Positions 25,481 through 34,047 of a stretch of DNA of 64,000 bases are shown here, piece after piece. The notes under the pieces were generated by a model. That model was not told the DNA's origin, did no database searches, and saw only the letters and a list, made by a program, of their open reading frames with translations. The stretch covers positions 80,968 to 144,967 of the forward strand of contig NZ_JAGMUO010000035.1 of the NCBI RefSeq assembly GCF_019049325.1, given 5' to 3'. The number at the start of each line of letters is the position of its first letter. Within the stretch, counting starts at the first letter, position 1. This stretch comes from Streptomyces sp. AC512_CC834 (GTDB taxonomy: Bacteria; Actinomycetota; Actinomycetes; Streptomycetales; Streptomycetaceae). A program made the translations under genes and the position numbers.

Positions 25481-26124
25481 TTCGCCACCTCGAGGTCGGG
25501 TACCACCTTGCGCAGCTCCTCGGCCGACAACGCGCCCGCGCGCAGCAGCACGGGCACCTCGCGGGTGACGTCGACGATGGACGACGGGACGATGCCGGGG
25601 GTGGGGCCGCCGTCCAGGTACACGGAGACGGAGTCGCCGAGCATCTGCTGGGCCGCGTCGCAGTCCTCGGGCGCGGGGTGGCCGGTCAGGTTGGCGGAGG
25701 AGACGGCCATGGGGCCGACCTCGGTGAGCAGCTCGATGGCGACGGGGTGCAGCGGCATGCGGACGGCGACGGTGCCGCGGGTCTCGCCGAGGTCCCACTG
25801 GAGGGACGGCTGGTGCTTGGCGACCAGCGTCAGCGCGCCCGGCCAGAAGGCGTCGACGAGCTCCCAGGCCATCTCGGAGAAGTCGGTGACCAGGCCGTGC
25901 AGGGTGTTGGGCGAGCCGATGAGGACGGGCGAGGGCATGTTGCGGCCGCGGCCCTTGGCCTCGAGCAGGTCACCGACGGCCTCCGGGGCGAAGGCGTCGG
26001 CGCCGATGCCGTACACGGTGTCCGTCGGCAGCACCACCAGTTCGCCACGGCGGACGGCGGACGCGGCCTCGCGCAGACCGGTCACTCGGTCGGTCGCGTC
26101 GTTGGTGTCGTATCGCCGTGCCAT
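25477..26124 (-). CDS. L-threonylcarbamoyladenylate synthase (Sua5/YrdC/TsaC)
   Basis: A 215-residue protein that makes threonylcarbamoyl-AMP for the t6A37 modification of ANN-decoding tRNAs. The family blocks LPTDTVYGIGADAF, KGRGRNMPSPVLIGS, WPGALTLV and VSSANLTGHPAPED are all seen. The ATG at 26124 gives MARRYDTNDATDRV. It is in an operon with prmC upstream and the PTP-like gene downstream. Confidence 0.93.
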   Translation of the reverse strand: MARRYDTNDATDRVTGLREAASAVRRGELVVLPTDTVYGIGADAFAPEAVGDLLEAKGRGRNMPSPVLIGSPNTLHGLVTDFSEMAWELVDAFWPGALTLVAKHQPSLQWDLGETRGTVAVRMPLHPVAIELLTEVGPMAVSSANLTGHPAPEDCDAAQQMLGDSVSVYLDGGPTPGIVPSSIVDVTREVPVLLRAGALSAEELRKVVPDLEVAN

Positions 26125-26173
26125 TAGCGGGCCTCCTCGTACACGTACTGCGGGGTGGAAGTCGGGGCGGTGC

Positions 26174-27055
26174 TCACGGCAGTGCCCTGCGGGCGGTCGC
26201 GAACCTGGGCCGGTTGTTGAGGTCGGGGTGGTCGGCCGCGTCGGCCCAGCCCCGTGCCTCGGTGAAGATCCACGGCACCTGGCCGCCCTGGGTGTCGGCG
26301 TGCTCGACGACGACCACGCCGCCGGGGCGCAGCAGGCGGTGGGCGGTGCGTTCCAGGCCGCGGATCAGGTCGAGTCCGTCCTCGCCGGAGAACAGGGCGA
26401 GCTGCGGATCGTGGTCGCGGGCCTCGGGGGCGACGTACTCCCACTCGGTGAGCGGGATGTACGGCGGGTTGGAGACCACCAGGTCGACGTGGCCGTCGAG
26501 GTCGGGGAAGGCCGTCAGGGCGTCTCCCTGGCGCAGGTCGACCCTGGACCCCTCCATGTTCTTGCGCGTCCATCTGAGGGCGTCCTCGGACAGCTCCACG
26601 GCGTGCACGCGGGAGCGCGGCACCTCCTGGGCGAGCGCGAGCGCGATGGCGCCCGAGCCGGTGCACAGGTCGACGATGCGGGGCTCGACGACGTCCATGG
26701 CGCGTACCGCGTCTATGGCCCAGCCGACGACGGACTCGGTCTCGGGGCGGGGCACGAAGACGCCGGGGCCGACCTGGAGCTCCAGGTAGCGGAAGTAGGC
26801 GTGGCCGGTGATGTGCTGGAGCGGCTCGCGCGCCTCGCGGCGGGCGACGACCTCCCAGTACCGGGCGTCGAAGTCGGTGTCCGGCACGGTGTGCAGCTCG
26901 CCCCGCTTGACGCCGTGCAGGTACGCGGCGAGTTCCTCCGCGTCGGTGCGCGGCGAGGGCACGCCGGCGTCGGCCAGCCGCTGGGTGGCCTGGGCCACCT
27001 CCGCGAGCAGCACACTGCGGGGGTTCGGGGGTCGCCCCCCGTGATGTAGCGGCAC
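26174..27055 (-). CDS. prmC: peptide chain release factor glutamine methyltransferase
   Basis: A SAM-dependent methyltransferase that methylates the Gln of the GGQ motif in release factors. SAM motif DLCTGSGAIALALA and the catalytic NPPY in VVSNPPYIPLTEWEY are clear; the N-terminal helical domain (AEVAQATQRLADAGVPSPR) binds the release factor. I chose the GTG at 27055 (293 residues) because GGAGG lies six bases upstream; an inner GTG at 27013 gives 279 residues and is closer to the S. coelicolor length. It follows its substrate gene prfA by 29 bp. Confidence 0.92.
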   Translation of the reverse strand: MPLHHGGRPPNPRSVLLAEVAQATQRLADAGVPSPRTDAEELAAYLHGVKRGELHTVPDTDFDARYWEVVARREAREPLQHITGHAYFRYLELQVGPGVFVPRPETESVVGWAIDAVRAMDVVEPRIVDLCTGSGAIALALAQEVPRSRVHAVELSEDALRWTRKNMEGSRVDLRQGDALTAFPDLDGHVDLVVSNPPYIPLTEWEYVAPEARDHDPQLALFSGEDGLDLIRGLERTAHRLLRPGGVVVVEHADTQGGQVPWIFTEARGWADAADHPDLNNRPRFATARRALP

Positions 27056-27084
27056 GCTGGTCCTCCGAGCTGTCGTACCGGGGC

Positions 27085-28161
27085 TTACGCGGCGGCGAGC
27101 TTCGCGGCCGAGTCCGCGTCGACGCAGGCCTGGATCACCGAGTCGAGGTCGCCGTCCAGGACCTGGTCCAGGTTGTACGCCTTGAAGCCGACGCGGTGGT
27201 CCGAGATGCGGTTCTCCGGGAAGTTGTACGTGCGGATCTTCTCGGAGCGGTCGACGGTGCGGACCTGGCTGCGCCGGGCGTCCGCGGCCTCCTTCTCCGC
27301 CTCCTCCTGCGCCGCCGCGAGCAGCCTGGAGCGCAGGATACGCATCGCCTGCTCCTTGTTCTGAAGCTGGCTCTTCTCGTTCTGGCAGGAGGCGACGACT
27401 CCGGTGGGAATGTGCGTGATGCGCACGGCGGAGTCGGTGGTGTTGACGGACTGGCCGCCGGGCCCGGACGAGCGGTAGACGTCGATGCGCAGGTCGTTGG
27501 GGTTGATCTCGACGTCGATCTCCTCGGCCTCGGGGGTCACGAGGACACCCGCCGCGGAGGTGTGGATCCGGCCCTGGGACTCGGTCGCGGGGACGCGCTG
27601 CACGCGGTGCACGCCGCCCTCGTACTTCAGCCGCGCCCAGACGCCCTGTCCCGGCTCGGTGGCGCCCTGGCCGCCCTTGGTCTTCACGGCGACCTGGACG
27701 TCCTTGTAGCCGCCCAGCTCGGACTCGGTGGAGTCGATGATCTCGGTCTTCCAGCCGATCCGTTCCGCGTAGCGCAGGTACATGCGCAGCAGGTCGCCGG
27801 CGAAGAGCGCCGACTCGTCGCCGCCGGCGCCGGCCTTGACCTCGAGGATGACGTCCTTGTCGTCGCTGGGGTCGCGCGGGACGAGCAGCAGGCGGAGCTT
27901 CTCGGTGAGTTCCTCGCGCCGCTTCTCCAGTTCCTTGACCTCGGCGGCGAAGTCCGGGTCGTCGGCGGCGAACTCGCGGGCGGTCTCGGCGTCCTCGCCG
28001 GTCTGCTTCCAGGAGCGGTACGTGGCGACGATCGGGGTGAGCTCGGCGTAACGCTTGTTCAGCCTGCGCGCGTTGGCCTGGTCGGAGTGGACCGACGGGT
28101 CGGCGAGCTTCTTCTCCAGGTCGGCGTGCTCGGCGACGAGTTCCTCGACGGCCTCGAACAT
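27085..28161 (-). CDS. prfA: peptide chain release factor 1
   Basis: A 358-residue class I release factor for UAA and UAG. The codon-recognition tripeptide is PAT in QRVPATESQGR, which marks RF1 rather than RF2, and the hydrolysis motif is GPGGQSVN. The ATG at 28161 is standard. It is followed by prmC, the enzyme that methylates its GGQ. Confidence 0.97.
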   Translation of the reverse strand: MFEAVEELVAEHADLEKKLADPSVHSDQANARRLNKRYAELTPIVATYRSWKQTGEDAETAREFAADDPDFAAEVKELEKRREELTEKLRLLLVPRDPSDDKDVILEVKAGAGGDESALFAGDLLRMYLRYAERIGWKTEIIDSTESELGGYKDVQVAVKTKGGQGATEPGQGVWARLKYEGGVHRVQRVPATESQGRIHTSAAGVLVTPEAEEIDVEINPNDLRIDVYRSSGPGGQSVNTTDSAVRITHIPTGVVASCQNEKSQLQNKEQAMRILRSRLLAAAQEEAEKEAADARRSQVRTVDRSEKIRTYNFPENRISDHRVGFKAYNLDQVLDGDLDSVIQACVDADSAAKLAAA

Positions 28162-28204
28162 CTTGGGCTCCTGCTACTGCTTGGGAAGGGGAAGACGGGC
28201 GACC

Positions 28205-28257
28205 AAAAACGCCGGTCCCGGCGCTCCCCCGGTGGGGGATGCGGCCGTGGACCGGCG
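28205..28257 (-). terminator. intrinsic terminator of rpmE with U-run
   Basis: A stem CGCCGGTCC (28210-28218) / GGACCGGCG (28249-28257) encloses a second GC hairpin (CTCCCCC/GGGGG). On the minus strand it ends in TTTTT (plus AAAAA at 28205-28209), which is rare for this GC-rich genome. It lies 12 bp past the rpmE stop and separates rpmE from prfA. Confidence 0.8.
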
Positions 28258-28269
28258 ATTGGGGGCTCG

Positions 28270-28491
28270 CTACTTCTTGGAGCCGGCAGCCTTGCCGAAG
28301 CGGGCCTCGAAGCGGGCCACACGGCCACCGGTGTCGAGGATCTTCTGCTTGCCCGTGTAGAACGGGTGGCACTCGGAGCAGACCTCGGCCCGGACGGTGC
28401 CGGACGCGATGGTGCTGCGGGTGGTGAACGACGCGCCACAGGTGCAGCTGACCTGGGTCTCGATGTACTCGGGGTGGATGTCGCGCTTCAA
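28270..28491 (-). CDS. rpmE: ribosomal protein L31, zinc-binding type
   Basis: A 73-residue L31 of the C+ type. The Cys residues in CTCGAS and CSECHPFYTGK can bind zinc. The start is a TTG at 28491 with GGAGA upstream (GGAGACACC), giving MKRDIHPEYIETQV as in other Streptomyces. The C-minus paralogue, normally Zur-regulated, is not in this window. Confidence 0.95.
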   Translation of the reverse strand: MKRDIHPEYIETQVSCTCGASFTTRSTIASGTVRAEVCSECHPFYTGKQKILDTGGRVARFEARFGKAAGSKK

Positions 28492-28615
28492 GGTGTCTCC
28501 TACTGTTCCGGGAGGGCGCCGGGTCGCAGCCGCGGGATGCGGGAGCGTGAACCGGAGCCGACTTACCAGTCTGCCAGGACTGGGGCCATCCCCCAAAACC
28601 GGGGGACGTCGTGAT

Positions 28616-29779
28616 CTATTCCCCGGCGTTGACGACGCCCTTGGCCTCGCCGGTTGCCGTGCCCTCGGTGGCCGACTCCGGGATCGGGCGGTCGTTCTTC
28701 AGGGCCGTCCAGACCTGCTGGGCCTTGTCCTTCTCCACCAGGACCCGGTTGGCGTCGGCGGGGTCGTAGATCACCGGCATGGTGACCATGTGCATGTTGT
28801 CCGGGCCGATGCCCTTGAGGCCGCTCGCGAAGGACATCAGGGAGTTCACCGAGCCCAGGTCGGAGTCGGTGGTGACGGTCTTGGTGGCGGTGTCGGCGAT
28901 GTCGTACAGCTTCTTGGGGTTGCCGAGCAGGCCGACGTCCTTGACCTGGTCGACCAGGGCCTTGACGAAGGCCTGCTGGAGCTGGATGCGGCCGAGGTCG
29001 GAGCCGTCGCCGACGCCGTGCCGGGTGCGGACCAGGCCGAGGGCCTGCTCGCCGTCGAGCCGGTGGGTGCCGGCCGCGAGGTCGAGGTGGCTGTCGGGGT
29101 CCTTGATGTCCTCGGTGGTGGTGACCTGCACGCCGCCGAGGTCGTCGATGAGGTTCTGGAAGCCGGTGAAGTCGACCTCCAGGTAGTGGTCCATGCGCAG
29201 GCCGCTGAGGGACTCGACGGTCTTCACGGCGCAGGCGGCGCCGCCGGTGGAGTAGGCGGAGTTGAACATCACGCCCTCGGCGGCCGGGTGCTCGCCGCCG
29301 TCGGTGTCGGTGCAGTCGGGGCGGTCGATGAGGGTGTCGCGCGGGACGGAGACCACGCTGGCCTTCTTGTGGCCCTTGTAGACGTGCACGATCATCGCCG
29401 TGTCCGAGCGGGCGGTGCCGTCGTCGGTGCCGCCGCCGAGCTCCTTGTTGCCGCCGGAGCGGGTGTCGGAGCCGAGCACCAGGATGTTCTCGGAGCCGTT
29501 GTCGGCCTTCTCGGGCCGGTCGGCGCCGAGTGCCTGGTCGATGTCGACGCTCGTGAGGTTCCCGTTGAGCTTGAAGTAGAGGACCCCGGCGCCGGTGCCG
29601 CCCAGGACCACGATGCCCGCGGCGCTCCAGGCCGCGACGAGCAGTGCCTTGCGCCGCTTGGCGCGGGGCCTGCGGCGGCGGCCCTTGCCCCGGTGGCCCG
29701 GTCCGTCGGTGGTGGACTCACCGGTGGCGGACTTCCCGGGGTCGGGTATCGCGGGATCGGGCGTGCTCTCGGCGGACAT
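28616..29779 (-). CDS. LytR-CpsA-Psr family glycopolymer ligase
   Basis: A 387-residue membrane-anchored LCP protein that attaches teichoic-acid-like or other anionic glycopolymers to peptidoglycan. A basic cytoplasmic N-terminus (RGKGRRRRPRAKRRK) precedes one membrane helix (about 45-68). The LCP domain shows NILVLGSDTR, ARSDTAMIVHV, SVPRDTLI and LVRTRHGVGDGSDLGRIQLQ with the catalytic Asp and Arg residues. It stands alone between rpmE and the spacer below rho. Confidence 0.92.
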   Translation of the reverse strand: MSAESTPDPAIPDPGKSATGESTTDGPGHRGKGRRRRPRAKRRKALLVAAWSAAGIVVLGGTGAGVLYFKLNGNLTSVDIDQALGADRPEKADNGSENILVLGSDTRSGGNKELGGGTDDGTARSDTAMIVHVYKGHKKASVVSVPRDTLIDRPDCTDTDGGEHPAAEGVMFNSAYSTGGAACAVKTVESLSGLRMDHYLEVDFTGFQNLIDDLGGVQVTTTEDIKDPDSHLDLAAGTHRLDGEQALGLVRTRHGVGDGSDLGRIQLQQAFVKALVDQVKDVGLLGNPKKLYDIADTATKTVTTDSDLGSVNSLMSFASGLKGIGPDNMHMVTMPVIYDPADANRVLVEKDKAQQVWTALKNDRPIPESATEGTATGEAKGVVNAGE

Positions 29780-29911
29780 GTGCTCCTCAGGTGTTCGTCC
29801 GGTCGGTTACCCCCTGCGCTCAGGGTCGGGTCGGTGGCTCCGGCGGCTTGCGCCGGTACCTCACCATCGTCCCTCCGTAGCTGAGACGGCGGAACTCGGG
29901 ACAGGGTTGCA

Positions 29912-29956
29912 CAACGCTCTGTGTCCGACGCGTGCCGCACCGGACACAGAGCGTTG
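29912..29956. repeat. perfect 16-bp inverted repeat in the rho-LCP spacer
   Basis: CAACGCTCTGTGTCCG at 29912-29927 is repeated exactly inverted at 29941-29956 with a 13-bp loop. It lies about 130 bp upstream of the LCP gene start and 260 bp past rho. It could be a terminator, an operator for the LCP gene or part of a small RNA. The rest of the 29780-30212 spacer holds no gene. Confidence 0.65.
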
Positions 29957-30088
29957 CCGAACGGACCGTGAACCGCGCGGTCACCTGCGGATTCGGCCGA
30001 AGCCGTCGTGGCTGCCGGACCCGGTGGCGATCTTCACCGGTGTGGCGAAGGTCGCGGAAGCGGTCTTGTCGGGGCGCGGGCACGAGTC

Positions 30089-30144
30089 CGCGGGCGTACG
30101 TGCGCGGGCGTACGTCCGCGGGCGTACGTGCGCGTGTGTACGTC
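30089..30144. repeat. four tandem 14-bp repeats
   Basis: Four head-to-tail copies of CGCGGGCGTACGTG (30089-30102), CGCGGGCGTACGTC, CGCGGGCGTACGTG and the degenerate CGCGTGTGTACGTC (ending 30144). Each copy holds the palindrome GTAC inside CGTACG. They lie just past the rho terminator. A slippage array or a multi-site binding region. Confidence 0.75.
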
Positions 30145-30156
30145 CTGACATGCACG

Positions 30157-30194
30157 GGGGCCGCCTCCGTCACCGGTGTGACGAGGGCGGCCCC
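30157..30194 (-). terminator. hairpin after rho
   Basis: GGGGCCGCC (30157-30165) pairs with GGCGGCCCC (30186-30194); inside it GTCAC-CGGT-GTGAC forms a second stem. It starts 19 bp past the rho stop and is the likely end of the rho transcript. Confidence 0.7.
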
Positions 30195-30212
30195 GGGTGG
30201 TGTGCGAAGACG

Positions 30213-32348
30213 TCAGTCGCCGTTGCCGGGCGTCGGGGTCGTCTTCTGGATCTGCATCAGGAACTCGGCGTTCGACTTGGTCTGCTTCATCTTGTCGAGG
30301 AGCAGTTCGATCGCCTGCTGCTGGTCGAGGGCGTGCAGCACCCGGCGCAGCTTCCAGGTGATGGCCAGCTCCTCGCTGCCGAGCAGGATCTCCTCCTTGC
30401 GGGTGCCGGACGCGTCGACGTCCACCGCCGGGAAGATGCGCTTGTCGGCGAGCTTCCGGTCGAGCTTCAGCTCGGCGTTGCCGGTGCCCTTGAACTCCTC
30501 GAAGATGACCTCGTCCATGCGGGACCCGGTGTCCACCAGGGCGGTGGCGAGGATGGTCAGCGAACCGCCGTCCTCGATGTTGCGGGCCGCACCGAAGAAG
30601 CGCTTCGGCGGGTACAGGGCGGTCGAGTCGACACCACCGGACAGGATGCGGCCGGAGGCCGGGGCGGCGAGGTTGTACGCACGACCCAGACGCGTGATCG
30701 AGTCGAGCAGCACGACGACGTCGTGACCCAGCTCCACCAGACGCTTGGCGCGCTCGATGGCCAGCTCGGCGACCGTGGTGTGGTCCTCGGCCGGACGGTC
30801 GAAGGTCGAGGAGATGACCTCGCCCTTCACCGACCGCTGCATGTCGGTGACCTCTTCCGGACGCTCGTCGACCAGGACGACCATCAGGTGGCACTCGGGG
30901 TTGTTGTGCGTGATCGCGTTGGCGATCGCCTGCATGATCATGGTCTTGCCGGTCTTCGGCGGAGCCACGATCAGACCGCGCTGCCCCTTACCGATCGGCG
31001 CGACCAGGTCGATGATGCGGGTGGTGAGGACACCGGGGTCCGTCTCCAGGCGGAGGCGGTCCTGCGGGTACAGCGGCGTCAGCTTGTTGAACTCCGGCCG
31101 TCCGCGCCCGGATTCGGGTGCCATGCCGTTCTGGGAGTCCAGGCGGACCAGCGCGTTGAACTTCTCGCGGCGCTCGCCGTCCTTGGGCTGGCGCACCGCA
31201 CCGGTGATGTGGTCGCCCTTGCGCAGGCCGTTCTTGCGGACCTGGGCGAGGGAGACGTACACGTCGTTGGGTCCGGGCAGGTAGCCGGAGGTCCGGATGA
31301 ACGCGTAGTTGTCGAGGATGTCGAGGATGCCGGCGACCGGGATGAGGACGTCGTCCTCGTTGATCTGCGGCTCCTGGATCTCGTCGCGTCCGCGACGGCC
31401 CCGGCGGTCCCGGTAACGGCCGCGACGGCCGCGGCGGCCGCTCCCGTCGTCGTCGTAACCGTCGTCGTGCTGCTGACGGTCCTGGCGTCCGCCGCCCTGC
31501 TGCTGACGCTGCTGGCCGCCGCCCTGGTTCTGCTGGTCGTCGCCCTTGTTGCGGCGGTCGCGTCCGCGGTCGCCCCGGTCACCACGGTCACCACGGTCGC
31601 CCCGGTCCCGGCGGTCGCGACGACGGCCCTCGCCGCCCTCGCCGTCGGAACGGGCGTCGCCCTGGCCCTGCTGGTTTCCCTGGTTCCCCTGGTTCCCCTG
31701 CGACTGCTGCTGGGCCGACGCGTCGGCCTTCGACTCGCCGCCGCGGGTCTCGACGGCCACCGTCTCGGTGGCGGCGGACGGGCTGCCCGCGTCGGCGGTG
31801 GCCCGGCGACGACGACGCTCGGAGGGGGCGTCCTCACCGGCGGCGCCGGCCTGCTCGGCCGAGGCGTTGACCTTGGGAGACGGCTGACCGGGGATCTCGA
31901 TCTGCTGCTGGTCGGCGGCCTTGTCGCCAGCCGCCTTGTCCGCCCTCTTCTCGGCCTTTTCGGCCTTCTCGGCCCTCTCGCTCTTGCCGGCCTTCTCCGC
32001 CTTCTCGGCGGATGCCTCGTCGCCCGTACGGGTCCGGGAGGTGCTGCGGCGCTTCGGCTTGGTCTCCCCTGCGCTGTCCGCGGTGGCGGGCGCGGCCTTG
32101 GCGGGGGCTCCCCCCGTGGCCTGCGCCTCCTTGATGACCTCGATCAGTTGGCTCTTGCGCATCCGCGCGGTGCCCTTGATGCCGAGGCCGGATGCGACCT
32201 GCTGCAACTCGGCCAGCACCATGCCCTCGAGGCCGGTACCGCGGCGCCGCCGGGAGCCGGCACCGCTGGCAGGCGCGGAGGCGTCCGTGGCGGGCGCGGC
32301 AGCGGTCTCCTCGACACGTGCGCCCATCAGATCGGTGGTGTCGCTCAC
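30213..32348 (-). CDS. rho: transcription termination factor Rho
   Basis: A 711-residue Rho hexameric RNA helicase. The C-terminal 400 residues hold the RNA-binding fold (GILDILDNYAFIRTSGYLPG) and the RecA-like motor with Walker A APPKTGKT and Walker B DVVVLLDSITRLGRAYN. An N-terminal Rho_N region is followed by a very long insertion (about 60-300) rich in Arg, Asp, Gln, Gly and Asn, with runs of RGDRGD and QQRQQQGG, typical of actinobacterial Rho and known to bind RNA. The GTG at 32348 follows GGAAGGA. It is monocistronic. Confidence 0.97.
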   Translation of the reverse strand: MSDTTDLMGARVEETAAAPATDASAPASGAGSRRRRGTGLEGMVLAELQQVASGLGIKGTARMRKSQLIEVIKEAQATGGAPAKAAPATADSAGETKPKRRSTSRTRTGDEASAEKAEKAGKSERAEKAEKAEKRADKAAGDKAADQQQIEIPGQPSPKVNASAEQAGAAGEDAPSERRRRRATADAGSPSAATETVAVETRGGESKADASAQQQSQGNQGNQGNQQGQGDARSDGEGGEGRRRDRRDRGDRGDRGDRGDRGRDRRNKGDDQQNQGGGQQRQQQGGGRQDRQQHDDGYDDDGSGRRGRRGRYRDRRGRRGRDEIQEPQINEDDVLIPVAGILDILDNYAFIRTSGYLPGPNDVYVSLAQVRKNGLRKGDHITGAVRQPKDGERREKFNALVRLDSQNGMAPESGRGRPEFNKLTPLYPQDRLRLETDPGVLTTRIIDLVAPIGKGQRGLIVAPPKTGKTMIMQAIANAITHNNPECHLMVVLVDERPEEVTDMQRSVKGEVISSTFDRPAEDHTTVAELAIERAKRLVELGHDVVVLLDSITRLGRAYNLAAPASGRILSGGVDSTALYPPKRFFGAARNIEDGGSLTILATALVDTGSRMDEVIFEEFKGTGNAELKLDRKLADKRIFPAVDVDASGTRKEEILLGSEELAITWKLRRVLHALDQQQAIELLLDKMKQTKSNAEFLMQIQKTTPTPGNGD

Positions 32349-32777
32349 GAAGGGTCCTTCCCTGGAGCGGACGTCGGCCTGTCTGGCTCGGCGACCGGTT
32401 GTGCTGTCCGGCTTCGGTCCTTGCTGTGTGAACCGTGCCGGGGCGGTGGTCCGCCTGAACGGCGGAAGAGATATCTGGTGATGGCGCTTCCCCCAGCCGT
32501 GGCACCCGGTGTCTGTGTCAGGCGGAGTGGTCGCACCGGTTCCGAAGCTCCCCCAGAGGGGGTACCCCCACCAGTGGGCCGCTCAGTGCCCGCGTCGGCC
32601 GTACTGATCACGTACGACATCCACTACACAATGCGGCTTGGGGGGCTCCCGGAAGAATGTCTGTCCCGGACGGGGACACGAGGCACCTCGCCATGGTGGG
32701 GTCGGGTGCAGACTTGAGGTTAACACTACCGGATCCAACAAACATTCCCCCTCTCGAAATCCGGCAACCGTCCGCGG
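32349..32777 (-). promoter_or_regulatory. rho upstream region with a G/C-tract hairpin
   Basis: About 430 bp without a gene. A hairpin of the common Streptomyces intergenic type, CTCCCCCAGAGGGGG followed by TACCCCCA, is at 32547-32572. The part next to thrB (32715-32760) is AT-rich (GTTAACACTACC, CAACAAACATT). The rho promoter and 5' leader must be here; Rho autoregulation through this leader is possible but not shown. Confidence 0.4.
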
Positions 32778-33707
32778 CTAAATGTCGCCGGAGGCCGCCA
32801 GCGGCAGGACGCTCGCGCCCTGCTGGTCCAGGCTGAGCCGGTTGGCCGCCCAGTCCGTTCCGGCCAGCGCCTCGACCTTGTCGGCCGTGTCGGCGTCGGC
32901 CAGTGCCATCACCGTGGGTCCGGCGCCCGAGATCACCGCGGGGATGCCGTCGCCACGCAGCCGTTCCACCAGTGCCGTGCTCTCCGGCATGGCCGGCGCG
33001 CGGTACTCCTGGTGCAGGCGGTCCTCGGTGGCCGGCAGCAGCAGCTCGGGGCGCCTGGTGAGGGCCTCTACGAGCAGCGCGGCGCGGCCGGCGTTGGTGG
33101 CGGCGTCCACGTGCGGGACGCTGCGCGGGAGCAGTCCCCGCGCGGTCTGTGTCAGTACCGGCTTTCCGGGCACGAAAACCACCGGAACGATGGAATCGCA
33201 GGGCTCCATCCTGATGGCCCGGGCGGCTCCGGACTCCATCCAGGACAGGGTGAAGCCGCCCAGCAGACAGGCCGCCACATTGTCGGGGTGGCCCTCGATC
33301 TCGGTGGCGAGGTCGAGCACCGCGGCGTCGTCGAGACGGGACTCGCCGCCTATGGTCACCGCGCGCGCGGCGACGATGCCGGCGCAGATGGCGGCGGAGG
33401 AGGAGCCGAGGCCCCGGCCGTGCGGGATGCGGTTGGCGCAGACGATCTCCAGGCCGCGCGGCTGCCCGCCCAGGAGGTCGAAGGCGGTGCGCAGGGAGTG
33501 CACGAGAAGGTGCTTCTCGTCGCGCGGCAGCGTCTCGCTGCCCTCCCCCGCGATGTCGATGTGCAGCCCGGAGTCGGCCACCCGGACGACCACGTCGTCG
33601 TACAGACCCAGCGCGAGGCCGAGGGCGTCGAAGCCCGGGCCGAGGTTGGCGCTGGTGGCGGGGACGCGCACCCTGACGGCGGCGGCGCGGAACGCTGGAC
33701 CGGCCAT
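32778..33707 (-). CDS. thrB: homoserine kinase
   Basis: A 309-residue GHMP kinase that phosphorylates homoserine, the step before threonine synthase. GHMP motifs: VRVPATSANLGPGFDALGLA, the ATP loop PHGRGLGSSSAAICAG and the C-terminal VISGAGPTVMALAD. The ATG at 33707 gives MAGPAFRAAAVRVRVPATS. It lies 340 bp downstream of thrC, so it may have its own promoter. Confidence 0.96.
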   Translation of the reverse strand: MAGPAFRAAAVRVRVPATSANLGPGFDALGLALGLYDDVVVRVADSGLHIDIAGEGSETLPRDEKHLLVHSLRTAFDLLGGQPRGLEIVCANRIPHGRGLGSSSAAICAGIVAARAVTIGGESRLDDAAVLDLATEIEGHPDNVAACLLGGFTLSWMESGAARAIRMEPCDSIVPVVFVPGKPVLTQTARGLLPRSVPHVDAATNAGRAALLVEALTRRPELLLPATEDRLHQEYRAPAMPESTALVERLRGDGIPAVISGAGPTVMALADADTADKVEALAGTDWAANRLSLDQQGASVLPLAASGDI

Positions 33708-34047
33708 CTCTCGATGACTCTCCTTGAGCTGCGTGACTGTACGAATGACGTTGATGACGTTCGATGACGTACGGAACCCTGGGACTCGCCGCTGCCTGCC
33801 CAACGACCAGCCGCTGCCGACCGCGCTGTGCGGCCGCCCTTCGACCGCGGAGACGGCGCGGCACCGCGGCATATGCGGCAGGCGGGTTCGGTACAGCTTA
33901 TCGAAGGATGCTTCTGTGGCGACATAGGGCGCACAGGAGGCGCACGATGCGTGTCGTAAGCCCCCTGTGCACCCCCTATAAATGACTTTCCCGGCTGCGC
34001 GTCGCTTACGCCCCCATACGCTGGGCACATAAGTGCTGCGAGGCCGC
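33708..34047. other. thrC-thrB spacer
   Basis: About 340 bp between thrC and thrB on the same strand. It holds a direct repeat GATGACGTT/GATGACGTA near 33745-33775. On the opposite strand a 12-codon reading frame (33947-33985, MRVVSPLCTPYK) has a perfect AGGAGG six bases before its ATG. No other gene is seen. Confidence 0.45.

Noticed and set aside
31360..31640. Possible CRISPR-like or tandem repeat array in rho
   Set aside because: The short repeats code the RGDRGD and related runs of the Rho N-terminal insertion; no spacers of constant length.
29595..32717. A long rightward open frame opposite rho
   Set aside because: Rho is certain on the other strand; the frame is an artefact of high GC third positions.
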